Shown: positions 10,901 through 20,510, counted from the first letter of the stretch. The stretch is DNA of 64,000 nucleotides from Glandiceps talaboti (GCF_964340395.1 NC_135551.1:21993503-22057502); one strand, 5' to 3'. The notes: generated from the letters alone by a model not told the origin. A program made the numbers and translations.

Positions 10901-11937
10901 AGAGTTGGACAAACAAGGTATCTTATTTAAAACTATTATTTTTAATAGGATGGAAGATGAATTTTGAAGCAAAACTAAAGTTGCACTTTGATAATTCGTG
11001 TCTCAGAAAATGATTTTTTATTTTGACTTGATATCAACTGTGAAATTATCTCTTAAAATTTCTAGAAACCATAACAGAGAGAGTAACTGCAAAATTATTA
11101 ATTGAAATCCCTAGCAACCATGATAATAACCTTATCAACTGTCAAATGTGTGTACTTAGCCATTCTACTGGTATATGAGTGCTTAGCAATTGCCCTGATG
11201 GCATCATTTCTTAAAGATTTTGTATGTGATGATGATTGCATTGTATTGGTTTCTACACAGGGACGTGACTGTGGTCAAATTGGTCAGCAAGAACACTATA
11301 GAAGAAGCCATACTGAGATGTGCAATGGGAAAACTTAGATTGGAAAGAGATATGACAACAAATAACACAGGTTAGTAAATTCACTTTACCTCATGATCTT
11401 GTTTCAAACTCGGGGATCAGGTTCTATTGATGAACCAACCTTGACAAGTATTTAACACTGCACATGCATAATAATAATACTAGTGTTAGTGTTATATAGC
11501 ACTTTCTCATACTTTGCTCAAAGCGCTTCACCATTATTACCCCTGGCATGGATCTATAGTGACACAATAGCCCCATATACTTCCTCAACTCCCTGGTGAG
11601 CATACAATCCATTGCAACGTCTATAAGCGAATAGGATTAAAGCATTCACATTGCAACATCTATCCTACCAGGTACCCAATTATAGAGCAGGATTGATTGG
11701 GGCACAGTCATGTGTCCAAGGACCTTAATAATCATTCAGAAACAAACGACAGCGATGAGGCTAGAACGTGCAACCTGTGGTTTCCAAGCTAACCACTCTT
11801 AACCACAACTCCACTACATGCATGTAATCAAAATACTTGCCCAAATAAAATGTATTTTATATTTTTGTTTTCTTTCAGATGATGATGATAGTGCTACAGA
11901 CATGGCAACTTTATTGAGAGAGGCTCTAGATCTCTGA
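144..11937 (+). CDS. SMARCAD1: SMARCAD1 orthologue, SNF2-family (Fun30/ETL1) chromatin remodelling ATPase; 5'-partial, 15 exons in window
   Basis: Nuclear ATP-dependent nucleosome remodeller. The family acts in heterochromatin maintenance behind replication forks and in DNA end resection. The exons join with consistent phase to 2454 nt, that is 817 residues plus stop (human protein about 1026 aa, from memory), so about 200 N-terminal residues lie upstream. In partial numbering: CUE remnant 1-29; acidic and Ser/Lys-rich linker to about 165; helix-hairpin-helix-like segment about 168-209; ATPase lobe 1 with ILADEM|GLGKT (Walker A, 307-317), DEAH (416-419) and LTGTPLQNN (443-451); lobe 2 with [13 protein letters not shown] (about 665-677), [10 protein letters not shown] (720-729) and [12 protein letters not shown] (750-761). 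All catalytic motifs are intact. The C-terminus [11 protein letters not shown] matches the short SMARCAD1 tail in position and character. Family assignment is firm; exon borders are inferred from GT-AG sites and frame. Confidence 0.95.
286..349 (+). repeat. (GT)n microsatellite
   Basis: About 30 GT units in the intron 55 bp after the CUE exon donor. Another (GT)n run forms positions 1-29 at the window edge. Confidence 0.97.
383..675. mobile_element. Foldback MITE-like element, copy A
   Basis: Starts ctgtttgatacagccacg and ends with the near inverse complement ttgtatcaaacag. Inner parts also pair (caatttcttgcgacattttgtc at about 463 against its inverse at about 593-615), so most of the 293 bp folds on itself. 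It is related to the element at 3458. No clear target duplication was read. Confidence 0.6.
1247..1785 (+). CDS. SMARCAD1: SMARCAD1 window exon 2 (acidic linker and HhH-like segment)
   Basis: Acceptor tttccag, donor ttg|gtaggg; the largest exon of the gene here, 539 nt. It encodes a low-complexity Lys/Thr run (a short ACC-rich microsatellite gives nine Thr), then an Asp/Ser/Glu-rich stretch with casein-kinase-2-like [10 protein letters not shown], then a [20 protein letters not shown] segment. The last part resembles the helix-hairpin-helix-like element before the ATPase in SMARCAD1/Fun30. Confidence 0.9.
1849..2120 (+). repeat. Diverged tandem duplication, about 150-bp unit
   Basis: Two units starting ggtaaagttga (1852 and 2002) share a long series of matching blocks, including gacaaagaa and tagtgacagattg. 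It lies in the intron after exon 2. Confidence 0.7.
2213..2430 (+). CDS. SMARCAD1: SMARCAD1 window exon 3 (pre-ATPase helical region)
   Basis: Acceptor gtcctacag, donor caag|gtatga. Encodes [20 protein letters not shown] and a following MNKCNKIS segment that align with the human stretch just before the Q-motif region. Phase 0 in, phase 2 out. Confidence 0.9.
3146..3236 (+). CDS. SMARCAD1: SMARCAD1 window exon 4 (Q-motif region to start of Walker A)
   Basis: Acceptor tttatag, donor atg|gtaagc. Encodes [16 protein letters not shown] and ends with NGILADEM, the first half of SNF2 motif I. The intron splits motif I between DEM and GLGKT. Confidence 0.93.
3458..3863. mobile_element. Foldback MITE-like element, copy B, with nested insertion
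   Basis: The left end (gattcaaccgtgcagaaacc) is complementary to the right end (ggtttctgtgtggttgtat). The interior shares gacaaaatgtagcaagaaa with copy A. At 3713-3807 it is interrupted by a roughly 95-bp GC-richer segment with perfect 10-bp inverted ends (tagactgtaa / ttacagtcta), apparently a second, nested element. Confidence 0.6.
3951..4050 (+). CDS. SMARCAD1: SMARCAD1 window exon 5 (Walker A GLGKT, motif Ia)
   Basis: Acceptor tttaacag, donor atgg|gtaagt. Begins exactly with [15 protein letters not shown] and ends in motif Ia LIVVPSSTM. The lysine of GLGKT binds the ATP phosphates in this family. Confidence 0.95.
4861..5110 (+). repeat. Polypyrimidine compound microsatellite
   Basis: (TCTCTG)n, then (TC)n of about 60 bp, then (TCCC)n in two blocks separated by ttccttgcacc. 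The + strand is almost purely pyrimidine for about 240 bp, ending about 110 bp upstream of an exon acceptor. Confidence 0.97.
5221..5356 (+). CDS. SMARCAD1: SMARCAD1 window exon 6
   Basis: Acceptor tacttcag, donor caac|gtaagt. Encodes [20 protein letters not shown] and a following SQDDRRDLR, then VDFNVIVS. Corresponds to lobe 1 between motifs Ia and II. A 250-bp polypyrimidine microsatellite lies about 110 bp upstream of this acceptor. Confidence 0.95.
5894..6029 (+). CDS. SMARCAD1: SMARCAD1 window exon 7 (DEAH box)
   Basis: Acceptor ttttttcag, donor aaag|gtaaat. Encodes [15 protein letters not shown], the Walker B motif II, as DEAH. From memory the vertebrate SMARCAD1 sequence reads DEGH here, so the canonical SNF2 form is retained in this animal. 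Confidence 0.95.
6057..6143 (+). repeat. Short array with five ATGCAAAT octamers
   Basis: ATGCAAAT at 6057, 6077, 6093 and 6113, plus the reverse form ATTTGCAT at 6136. Part of a roughly 20-bp imperfect repeat just after the exon 7 donor. The octamer equals the POU-factor site, but may be merely the repeat unit. Confidence 0.8.
6362..6499 (+). CDS. SMARCAD1: SMARCAD1 window exon 8 (motif III)
   Basis: Acceptor follows a (CTTT)n tract ending tttcag; donor tca|gtaagt. Encodes [20 protein letters not shown] then a LCFLMPQIF segment, motif III and the start of the lobe 1-lobe 2 connection. Phase 0 on both sides. Confidence 0.95.
7033..7140 (+). CDS. SMARCAD1: SMARCAD1 window exon 9
   Basis: Acceptor cctctag, donor agat|gtaagt. 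Encodes [19 protein letters not shown], the conserved PFxLRR segment that ends lobe 1 in SNF2 proteins. Phase 0 on both sides. Confidence 0.93.
7981..8008 (+). repeat. Intronic copy of exon 10 coding bases
   Basis: These 28 bases match 8061-8088 with one mismatch (27/28), 80 bp upstream of the real exon part. No AG acceptor precedes the copy, so it is not an alternative exon. Confidence 0.85.
8058..8297 (+). CDS. SMARCAD1: SMARCAD1 window exon 10
   Basis: Acceptor tttgacag, donor gaag|gtaagt. Encodes [15 protein letters not shown], then [18 protein letters not shown], typical of the inter-lobe region. A 28-nt stretch of its 5' part (8061-8088) recurs with one mismatch 80 bp upstream in the intron. 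Confidence 0.94.
8700..9240 (+). repeat. Pyrimidine-rich minisatellite ending at exon 11 acceptor
   Basis: Units of roughly 45-65 bp built on tccacagccatcccataata and gtctgtttcatttacttcc; the last three are about 58 bp and nearly identical. Several units include a pyrimidine tract plus ccacag, resembling a 3' splice site. Confidence 0.9.
9257..9445 (+). CDS. SMARCAD1: SMARCAD1 window exon 11
   Basis: Acceptor tttaaacag, donor acgg|gtcagt. Encodes [18 protein letters not shown] and [18 protein letters not shown], matching human SMARCAD1 in order. The acceptor follows a pyrimidine-rich minisatellite. Confidence 0.93.
9520..9547 (+). repeat. Short (ATTAG)n-type run
   Basis: Several head-to-tail gatta units in the intron after exon 11; the same motif forms the much longer array at 50475. 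Confidence 0.8.
9872..9990 (+). CDS. SMARCAD1: SMARCAD1 window exon 12 (motif IV)
   Basis: Acceptor tttcacag, donor aaag|gtaagc. Encodes [20 protein letters not shown] and [12 protein letters not shown]; start of the helicase C lobe. Phase 2 exit. The next intron is almost wholly minisatellite. Confidence 0.95.
10003..10734 (+). repeat. 28-bp minisatellite filling a SMARCAD1 intron
   Basis: About 26 units of gttattgtgccatggttgtt + atttacag, imperfect at the 5' end and nearly perfect over 10130-10734. The array covers all but 12 bp of the 744-bp intron. Most units contain tttacag|gtt, and the last one is the functional acceptor. All three forward frames are open for 210-270 codons because 28 is not a multiple of 3 and the unit has no stop in any frame. 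Confidence 0.95.
10735..10917 (+). CDS. SMARCAD1: SMARCAD1 window exon 13 (motifs V and VI)
   Basis: Acceptor ttttacag, donor acaag|gtatct. Encodes [35 protein letters not shown] and HRVGQT. The conserved arginines of motif VI are present. The acceptor is the last of a long series of near-identical acceptor-like units. Confidence 0.95.
11261..11370 (+). CDS. SMARCAD1: SMARCAD1 window exon 14
   Basis: Acceptor tctacacag, donor acag|gttagt. Encodes [20 protein letters not shown] and [10 protein letters not shown], the helical C-terminal end of the SNF2 fold. Confidence 0.93.
11466..11822 (-). mobile_element. tRNA-derived SINE (minus strand)
   Basis: On the minus strand a head with A-box-like tggttaagagtgg and B-box-like gttctagcctc is followed by a body with tgggtacctggtaggatag and a tail with gaagcgctttgagcaa and gctatataa. 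This head-body-tail layout is typical of invertebrate SINEs. It lies in the last SMARCAD1 intron. Confidence 0.6.
11879..11937 (+). CDS. SMARCAD1: SMARCAD1 terminal exon with stop codon
   Basis: Acceptor tctttcag. Encodes [19 protein letters not shown] and then TGA at 11935-11937. The tail has the same length and acid-then-helix character as the vertebrate C-terminus. Confidence 0.93.
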
Positions 11938-13139
11938 TAGAAAGAACTTTGGCATTTTCTTCAGAACGTCAACTTGAAGACTTTTTTTTAACAAGAGTCA
12001 ATTTAATGGAAACATTCAGAGTTTATCTCATGATAAGATTCCAATGCTTAAGAAGTCTGCCCCACAAATCTCTGTAACTTTCATCAGGATGCATGCATAA
12101 CTATTGGTGCTTGCACTGCCATGCAATACCCAAATATTGCATAGCTGAATGCAAATGATAGCACAGTCCAGGTACATACAATCATGGTTACGAAGTATTT
12201 CTAGTGAAATGTACTGCATTGGTTTGGAGAAACATGTGTGATGATGTTGTAATAGTAACAGAATCCTGTGATATGTTAATGCCAGCGTGGGTAATTGGGG
12301 GAGGGGTAATTTGTACTTGCAGCATTTTTCTGTTGAAAGTACAGTTTTGGTCAGCAAACTGTTTCAGACTAATGAGTCGATTGCCTCTTATCATTACCTG
12401 AATGGTACTTCATCAAGTGGAACCACATGAATGAGATAGGATCACTATTCACAGGTACAGACACTACTGACAGACATGTCAACATGGAATAACCCAGTAT
12501 TACTCGTAATTGAGATCTTTTCAGAATTCTTAGAAGATCTCTCTCACACACTGTTTGAAATGATAACAGATGAACAATCATTCAAATTTATACTAGTTCA
12601 ACACCGGCATGTATAGGCCAACAGCATGGATCACTTTCACACCATACTTGGCCATAGAACATCAGTGGCTGACCCAGAGGGCAGTCCATCGTTTCCCAAA
12701 TTTTACATAATGCCATTGCCTCCTCAGATTTGTTCTACATCAATTTCTCAAACCATCCCACCTCCCATGCCGTATCATTCTGACCGGTCGACCGTGGTGC
12801 GTGGTAAGCACAACTGTTTGTACATATTTATTGAAAACTTTTAAATGATAGAAGAGAGTTTGCTAATATAAGAACAAAATTAAAAAAACTTGGTTTTTAA
12901 ACAGACATATGAGAATATTTAACTGTGCAATGCATTGTAATGAACTGAAATATTTCTATTCCACCAATGTTTGAGAAATATTTCCTCCACTTTCTGATAA
13001 GGGAGATGATAATTAAGACATAATATATATATGGTTAAAACACAAAAATTATTAACTAACAGGATAACTTTATTGCCAAGGTAGGTGTATACCATACAAT
13101 AGAAGCCAGTTAAGCTGATATACAACCTTTGCAAGTTCA

Positions 13140-13672
13140 ACAAAAATCTTAGAGAATATTGCTACATTTATTTGTGTCTCAATAAAATGCTTTACTAACA
13201 TTGCTACATTTAATGGTGAAGTGCAACAAGAATCTTACCAACATTGCTACATTTCCTTTGTGTGAGCTTTGTTATCACCAAATTATATACATTGTAACAA
13301 CATGTACTGTTTAAGGCTTGTCAATAGATTAAATTGTAACAATTGTACTTAGATTTTGTCATGACAGATGACGATAGGTTTAAGCAATATTAATGAGATT
13401 TTTGTGAAGCCTGATGATAAGATAAGTAATGTGAGTAAGATATTTGTCAAGATAAACAATAACATGTAGCAATTTTTGAGCCAGATGATAAACTGTTGCA
13501 GTAGCAATGTTAGCAGGATTTTTGTTTGTCCAGATGATAAAATGTAGCAATGTTAGTATAATTTTTGTCTACCCAGACGATAAAATGTAGCAGTGTTATA
13601 AGATTTTTGTTTGTCCAGATGGTAATATGTAGCAAAGTTAGTAAGATTTTAGTCTACCAAGATTTGTTTTAG
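13140..13672. repeat. Inverted-array element, copy 1
   Basis: The left arm has repeated aacattgctacattt units and the right arm the inverse, aaatgtagcaatgtta, with a roughly 42-bp period including tttttgttgtccagatgataa-like segments. A unique centre includes atatacattgtaacaacat. A similar element is at 24848. Confidence 0.7.
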
Positions 13673-14785
13673 GTTAACTGGCTTTTATTGTATTTATATT
13701 GTATAGGGAAGTTTTGATTATGAAGTTCATTAAAACATCAAAAATTACAAATTTCAAAAGTTTAGGAAGTTACAGATTAGTCATCATGGTAAAACACAGT
13801 AAACCTTGTTTTGATTTCATGTACAGTGAAAATTTATCAAGCTGTAAAAATGAAATGGACTGACTTGATATAAACCTGGTATCGAAAATTCCTACTGTGA
13901 ATAGAATAGAAAAAAAGTCGTTAACCATCTGTGGTCTGGTTGTAGAAATCGTCACACAAGGGAATATGAGCACTCAATGGTGTAGATTTGTTGACAGTGA
14001 ACTCAACATACTGTACAACAGGTAACACTGAAGTAAAGCACTTTCTGTGAGTGCTACACTTGTTTATAGCATTCACACATCAAGTGTAAAAGTATACTTT
14101 TTCAATTGGTTTATTTACAAGCCAAGCATGTGGCCTTTCTAATGTGGTCAAATGTAATGGTGTACTTTTACACTTGATATGGATGCTATAAACGATTGGG
14201 GTACAAACAGAAAACACTTTACTTTGGTGTTATGGGTTGTAGGAAAGCTTTGATGTGAGATTCATTTCCACCATGCCTATTTGTAAAAAAAACCAAAAAA
14301 CTTGTGTATCCTTTCCATGTTTTGCAGCTTGGTTGATTTCCATTGTATGATAGCAATAGTTTCAAACCTTAGTTTTCAGAGAACATCTTGGAACACTGAA
14401 ATAACTACCACTGAAGTACCAAGCTCTCACAGCGTCTCAAGGCTTTGTAAAAAAAAAAAAATGTGTATATTTTTGCCAAGTTTTTTGGAGCATGTTTTGT
14501 AAGTTGAAGTAATGTGGATATATCCCTGACTGTCACGATGATCAAAACTGTTTGATTTTTACTTAGATAGTAATAATATATAGATCATGGAGTAAATTCT
14601 CGTTGCATATAAATCATTTTAGCTGTACTGTTTAACCTAGTAGTGTAGTTGAAATCGCTTTAATTCATCTTAATTGCCATTCTTTTAACATTTTTCTGTA
14701 TATAGCTCTTATTTCTGTTTTGGTGTCGTTAGTGTCTTCAAAGTGTATGTATAGATATAGACATATTTATACCTGTGATTGTGTA

Positions 14786-14812
14786 TGTATGAATGAATGA
14801 ATGAATGAATGC
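14786..14812 (+). repeat. (GAAT)n microsatellite
   Basis: About six tandem gaat/atga units in the downstream flank of SMARCAD1. Confidence 0.9.
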
Positions 14813-15217
14813 AATGGGCAATAAGTCAGTGGTAGACATGACCTCTCTGTGTGTATTAAAGTACAGAAGTTGTCAGATACTTGTGTTGAGGTGAACAGAT
14901 TTTGACAAATGTGATTCGTCACATATGGGCTTTTACTACCAAACTAGAAAGACTATAGAGTTTAAGTTACAATATTTTTTACATCTCATGCAACATTTTT
15001 TGTTACAAATTACACAAACAAAATACAGGCACTGATAATATACATGCACATGAAATGTTACACTTTGTTCACTTTGTTTGAATCTTCCTTGATTCATCCG
15101 ACAACAAAAGTTTTGTTTTGCATTCACATTGAGATCAAATGTATCATTTTATCTGCTTGCATGCTATCAGTGTCTGTATTTTGTCTTACATGTATGTAAC
15201 TTGTAACAAAAAAGCAT

Positions 15218-15372
15218 TGTGTATATGGTGGCACAGAGATGGTAATACACTTTGTAATAATTATGATGTATGTGGTGGTACAGAGGTGGTGATGCACTGG
15301 TTGCCATAATACACTTTGTAATAATTATGATGTATGTGGTGGTGAAGAGGTGGTGATACACTGGTTGCCATA
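15218..15372 (+). repeat. Tandem duplication, about 69-bp unit
   Basis: Just over two units containing cactttgtaataattatgatg and tatgtggtgg, about 85 bp before the AATAAA at 15455. Confidence 0.85.
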
Positions 15373-15454
15373 TGTCATTCGTACTGTTCTTGTCTGTTAT
15401 TGCCATTTAAATTGTGTTGTGATTTTTACGTATCGTTTGAAAAAAATTTATTGA

Positions 15455-15460
15455 AATAAA
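15455..15460 (+). terminator. Candidate polyadenylation signal AATAAA
   Basis: AATAAA followed within 25 bp by T/G-rich sequence, and the last good signal before a minisatellite. It would imply a 3.5-kb SMARCAD1 3' UTR. An earlier AATAAA at 13181 is an alternative. Confidence 0.3.
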
Positions 15461-15526
15461 TCATATTTTGAATGTCCACACATGTCTCTATAGTTTGAAT
15501 AGTAGTCTGCCAAGTGTTGGGATCAA

Positions 15527-15768
15527 TGTGTGCTAATGGTCTAAATTACAGTGGGCTGATGGTCTAAATTACAGTGGGCTGATGGTCTAAATTACAATGT
15601 GCTGATGGTCTAAATTACAGTGGGCTGATGGTCTAAATTACAGTGGGCTGATGGTCTAAATTACAGTGTGCTAATGGTCTAAATTACAGTGTGCTAATGG
15701 TCTAAATTACAGTGTGCTGATGGTCTAAATTACAGTGTGCTGATGGTCTAAATTACAGTGTGCTGATT
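15527..15768 (+). repeat. 23-bp minisatellite
   Basis: About ten units of gctgatggtctaaatta + cagtgg with G/T and G/A variants, followed by degraded units to about 15820. Confidence 0.95.
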
Positions 15769-16359
15769 ATCAAAATCAAACTTTGCTTATTGTCTAAATT
15801 TTGATGTGGATAATCAGTTACAGTTAGGTCATTGGAAGTACATGTACAAATATTTTGCTTGGCCTAAAACATTCTTTATCTTTTCGCCACAAACAAATGA
15901 AGCGACAGATGGAGAATGCAGGGATGAGATTTGTTTACTTTGAATAACGCATATGTACTGGGGAATGTATTAGTCCATTAGATGTCACTATCGCCATTTT
16001 CCCCACCATTATAAAACATTTTCCGAGAGTACTAGTACCAAAGCATCTCAGATATTTGTTGCTTGACCATTTCAGTACATGGTCGTTGGTGGCGCTGCGC
16101 AATATCTGGACCACACTGGTGCTGTTTCGCATGACTGTCTCGTTGTAGTATCATATCTGGTGTAGAAATAATTCCGTAGAAATCAAACACGTATACATCC
16201 ATCGCTGCTTGATCTGCTCTGTTTTGTTTTGTTTTTCTCAAAGCCATGGCAACCACTGTTACATTTTCCTGCTCTTCGATTCTACACTTAAATATTTAAG
16301 CTGCTCAGAAAATTGTATATATAAGTAATGATAACATACTTTTATATTATTGTATATAT

Positions 16360-16470
16360 CACTTTTCCGCACTGTGTTAAAAGCGCTTTATAATTGGTAC
16401 CATGGCATAGACCTATAATGACAGAACGGAACTTAATATTGTCATGTTCCTCAACTACATGGGGACTGTG
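16360..16470 (-). mobile_element. SINE tail fragment
   Basis: Shares the aaagcgcttta, ggtaccatggcatagacctataatgaca and tcctcaact order with the SINE at 11466; truncated at the head. Confidence 0.45.
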
Positions 16471-18359
16471 GGGAGTTATAAAAACATAACATGATTATAA
16501 AATAACCAGTTATTTCTATTTAATTCTATAATTTTGTTTAATTTTGCATGATGCGTTTGTCTTTTGTGATGTTACCAACACCTGTGGAGTTTTTGCGAAA
16601 CTCCACAGCGGGATAGCTACTCTTCTGAAAACTACATGTATATGAAAGATATGTAATGTAAAGATGTAGAACGATGTGTGTTTAGTAACTAGCATACAGT
16701 AACCACCCACGTAATAATATGCCAATGGTCAGACATTTATACGTTTAATAAATTTTACGTTTAGTTTAATTTATTTTGTTACTATTATTACTCTAGTTGA
16801 TATATTTACGAGTTTATTTTAGCACCAAAACAATCGAATGAAGAAATGTAGTTTTCTTAACTGACACAATAAAGAATTTATTCCAGCAGTACTCTCATCC
16901 ATAACTACATATATAAACTCGGAATTTTCTTTACACATCTATGTAGTATAGTAGCCTATGGGTCAGAAAAACGTAGTGTAGTCTCGACAAAATGGGACAG
17001 AATGTCTCAACCACTTCAATTTCTGGTGACTCGTAGCCAGGGGCGGTACACGTATCGTGATTGTGATCACACAAAGTTAACGTATTTTGGTCGTAATAAA
17101 CAAGTAATAACATATAAAAGTATATCAACAAAATAATGATTTCGAAAGTTAAATATATAAGACATGCGTTTCAACAGGTCAAAATTGACACGTCCACTAG
17201 AATGTTGATTTTATGGGTTTTCAATTCCGTCGTATTTGTTATAGAACCTACTAATTCACATTCGTGTCAACTCTAGCATATTGGAAAGAGGCGTGGCATG
17301 CACTGGGAAACTAAACCATTAAATTATTAAACCGTGGCCGTCTGATTGGGGATGGAAGAGAATGTGTAATAAACAAATTGACAACTTTTTTGTTTCGTTT
17401 GTTGCTTTAGTTAATTCAGTTGATATCGTCTTTCAAACGTGATCTATGATTTCTATCAAATATATTTAACTTATCAATCAACAATTTAAATATATATGTG
17501 ATAAGAAAACAAATTGCAGTATTTAAATGTGCGATTGATCACTTAGATCGATATGTTAAAAGTAAACAATTCTAGGTAAACAATGCTAGGTAAACAATGC
17601 TAGGTCGGCTATACTGGAGAAGTCATGCTATGTAGTATTAGTTCAAAATCAGGTAACATTTGTTAAGAAATGAAAAAAAACAATAGAGATCAGAAGGCGT
17701 TAATTACAAATTGCATATAATCAAAACAAATCAATCACATTTGCAAATTGCAACGTTAACTTTTTAAGATTAATATATCACAAGCAATGAAAATCAGACC
17801 AAAAAAGTAGTTACTATAAGATTATGTGTCGAACCAAACTGTCAAATTCAGCCAGGTTTTAGAGGTGTTAGACTTATGTCGATATATCCATGTGATGTGT
17901 TCTGTTTCCAGGTTGACTGGCTTCAGTTCTATACTGTCAACCTACTCGGACATATAGCTGTAGTGGGGGACCCCTAAGGTGATGATGATAGGGCCGGGCC
18001 TGCGTGTTATCAACGGATCGATGTTTGATAAATTCATCACCCTGTTGTCAAGATACTCATCATGTTCATTGTTTTGAATTAACTACTACGCCTCTGTACG
18101 TTTGTTGTTGGAACAATACGAACACCCTCATTTATTGCTGACTTTGTGTGTATGTAAATTACACGTAGGTAATAAATAGTGTCTTTTGTGGTTTCTAGTA
18201 TCCTCTACATTTGTTTGGTATTGAGTTTCGTAAGCTTGATTTGTAATTACCGTACGTGACGCCAAATTAAAACGATTTGAACTGTCAAAATATATGTTGC
18301 TGTGAAATTTCATCAACAATTACACAACACGATATCCCTCAGTTAATGACCTGAATCAG

Positions 18360-18716
18360 TTGACAAAAAATACATTCTTTGCAAATATGGAGGACTTTCA
18401 ACTACGTACATTGGTGTATTGGAGCCTAAGTTATGTACAGCAACAGGTGTCAAGCCTTCTCCCAGTTCCAACTTTTTTATCAGAAGTCCATCCGTTAATC
18501 TTTCAATGTCTGAAAATAGATTGCAATTCATTATTACACAAAGGTGAAACTGGGAACTGGACAGAAACTCGTGTAGCCTCCTTTAGAGACTGGGTAGTTG
18601 AACTAACCAGCGTTCTCTGTCATGTGTGCAACTCGTGGTGTGCCGGTGGCCCAGCACGCTTGCAAGGTCGCGACCATCCGCAAAACCCAGCCTGCAGCCT
18701 CAGTTCTACCAGCTAG
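18360..18716 (+). CDS. Unrecognised ORF, 118 codons (doubtful)
   Basis: Open frame with an internal ATG at 18387 in good initiation context (A at -3, G at +4). The product has a hydrophobic and aromatic first half (LRTLVYWSLSYVQQQVSSLL), then a Trp/Cys-containing middle and a Pro/Arg tail. Composition is more protein-like than nearby random ORFs, and local CpG content rises at 18640-18690. I do not recognise a family. It could be a transposon remnant, a first exon or chance. An overlapping ORF in another frame (18622-18897) weakens the case. Confidence 0.15.
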   Translation: MTKNTFFANMEDFQLRTLVYWSLSYVQQQVSSLLPVPTFLSEVHPLIFQCLKIDCNSLLHKGETGNWTETRVASFRDWVVELTSVLCHVCNSWCAGGPARLQGRDHPQNPACSLSSTS

Positions 18717-18720
18717 CTAT

Positions 18721-18740
18721 AGGGACGTATATACGTCCCT
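18721..18740. repeat. Perfect 20-bp palindrome
   Basis: Sequence agggacgtatatacgtccct reads identically on both strands. It is preceded at 18711-18718 by the palindrome agctagct. It may be the centre of a small foldback element or a transcription-factor site; function unknown. Confidence 0.8.
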
Positions 18741-20501
18741 GGGTCTACATCATACATTTAACACTCTCGAGGATAAGGAATTGAACAAGACTGTGGCAGG
18801 GGGTGCAATAATAGGATTTTTAGATAAGTTGCAATCAAACAAAAAAACAAACCATAACATTTCGATTTCAGAGACAATTTGGTGTACATTAAACTGAATC
18901 TTCTATAAACTCAAAATAACGATAGTTCTATAAATAGGGCCTTCATGTTTTGAAGTGGACCATATGTAGGTGACTGTGTAGATTTACAATATTACTCAAG
19001 TCGCGCTTTAAGTCTATCATTTTTCATTTGAATAAGATATATTTACAAAAACACAACTGTGGTCTTTTATGTGATGAATTCAATTTGTTGACATTTTGAA
19101 ATGAGCTTTACAACCAGTGATCTCGAGTTATTGCGAAACAGTTGGGTAAACGTAATAAAAAAAAGCCTGTCCAACTTCCATGTTTAAATAAACTAAAAGT
19201 GAAAAAAACCTCAAAACATTTGAGGATTATGAGATTTATAAAAACATTAATATCCCAGGGGACTAATGTCATTCTAAATATGTTGTTATCATGCAGAACC
19301 AATCTCATTGTGACATCTATTATCATAATCTAGTCCAATTTGTTTAAATGAAAACTGGTTTATAAAAATAATTTATGTCCCACGTCGATCATGAAGTATA
19401 ATAAAGGTTGTGTATTGAAATTGTCTAGTCTCAGAATTAATTAACTAGCGCTTTACATGCAAATACATGTAAGGGTTTCATTCCAATATCCAGTGCCGCA
19501 ACGAATTCGCGTATGTGATAACAAATGTGGATGATTAAGGATATCAAATAAATAAACAGCTACGTACTACGTCAGTGTAATCTCAAAAGAATTATTGTAA
19601 TAATAATCATTAAAAACATTGATCTGTTAGCTTCAATTCATTTGTGTTTCTTGCTTTCTAGCCAGTTTCTTCTGCTCTTTACAGTACACTAATCTTGCAG
19701 TGTTACTTCGTCTATTTCGACGTTTGCTAAAAATGTTTTAGCCTGTGTGAAGGCTAAAGGGTGTTTGTAATTGGAATAAATATTGATTTTATTTTTACTA
19801 GGCTAAAATGTTTAAAGTTCACTGAGATTACAACGAAACACTAAAGGATAACTAAACCCATTGTAAAAATAGTGTACTTTACTTTAGATCTCGTATTTAT
19901 ATTTATGGCCGACTAGAAAATCTATACCCCCGGAGTTAACGCGCCGCGGAGCGCCTTCATGTGGCGACATGCACCTAGATTCGAGACACCTGTTGGCAGG
20001 TGCACTGTGACTTTCTATCTGCGACACTGATCGCTGTCGGCTAGTGATTATATATTAGTAGTAGTAGTACAAAGTTATAAGCCGAATTACAAATGTACGA
20101 CGCAAAGTCACTAACTTTATTATATGTTCACTGTCTACAACTCCATTTATTGGCCTACTTGGAGTGTCCCATGATTTCAGGGTCGGTGATCAAAATGAGC
20201 CTTACGACTGTAAAATAGTTGTCATTTCGAAATGCTAATATGTCCGACCCCATGGTTTTGTAAGGAACGTAATGCCCTTCGAGCGGCGACATAATGTACT
20301 CACTAAATAACAAAGGCGGTATGAAACAGTGCGCCTGAATACCCTTCAGTGAACAATAGTTTGTATACAACTTGCTGTCACTATAGTGATCGCTCGGCAC
20401 CAGACTTTGACATCTCACTCCTTTATAGATCAATCCGCTGAAACTTAGTAGTCGCGAAAAAAATTGTCATAGTTTTATAGAAGTCTTTAATTTTCCACAG
20501 A

Positions 20502-20510
20502 TATATAAAG
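20502..20510 (+). promoter_or_regulatory. Candidate TATA box of the upstream dynein promoter
   Basis: TATATAAAG lies about 320 bp before the ATG at 20832. An ATTTGCAT octamer sits at about 20615-20622. This predicts initiation near 20535 and a roughly 300-nt 5' UTR. Such TATA strings are common in AT-rich DNA, so this is weak evidence. Confidence 0.25.

Larger units (their letters stand above)
11938..15480 (+). other. Probable SMARCAD1 3' UTR and downstream flank
   Basis: No coding signal after the TGA. Candidate polyadenylation signals are AATAAA at 13181-13186 and 15455-15460; which one is used cannot be decided from sequence. The region holds an inverted-array repeat (13140-13672), a poly-A run near 14450, a (GAAT)n run at 14786-14812 and a roughly 69-bp tandem duplication (15218-15372). 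The small ORFs here look random. Confidence 0.4.
15481..20500. other. Intergenic region between SMARCAD1 and the dynein gene
   Basis: AT-rich, with no conserved coding exon that I recognise. It contains the 23-bp minisatellite (15527-15768), a minus-strand SINE fragment (about 16360-16470), a short triple repeat of the ctaggtaaacaatg type (about 17567-17605), an unrecognised ORF (18360-18716) with a perfect palindrome beside it, and CpG-richer sequence at about 19925-20040 leading to the dynein promoter. Confidence 0.5.

Noticed and set aside
10009-10930. Three overlapping forward ORFs of 213-269 codons with 28-residue hydrophobic repeats
   Set aside because: They are the three frames of the 28-bp intronic minisatellite; intron retention would stop at once (AGG TAA after exon 12), so no separate protein is supported.
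16032-16256. 74-codon minus-strand ORF with fair start context
   Set aside because: No family recognised and it sits beside SINE debris; may be chance.
20155-20433. 92-codon minus-strand ORF upstream of the dynein start, possible divergent gene
   Set aside because: Composition is plausible, but no splice continuation, no recognisable domain and no conserved motif; kept only as a note for transcript checking.
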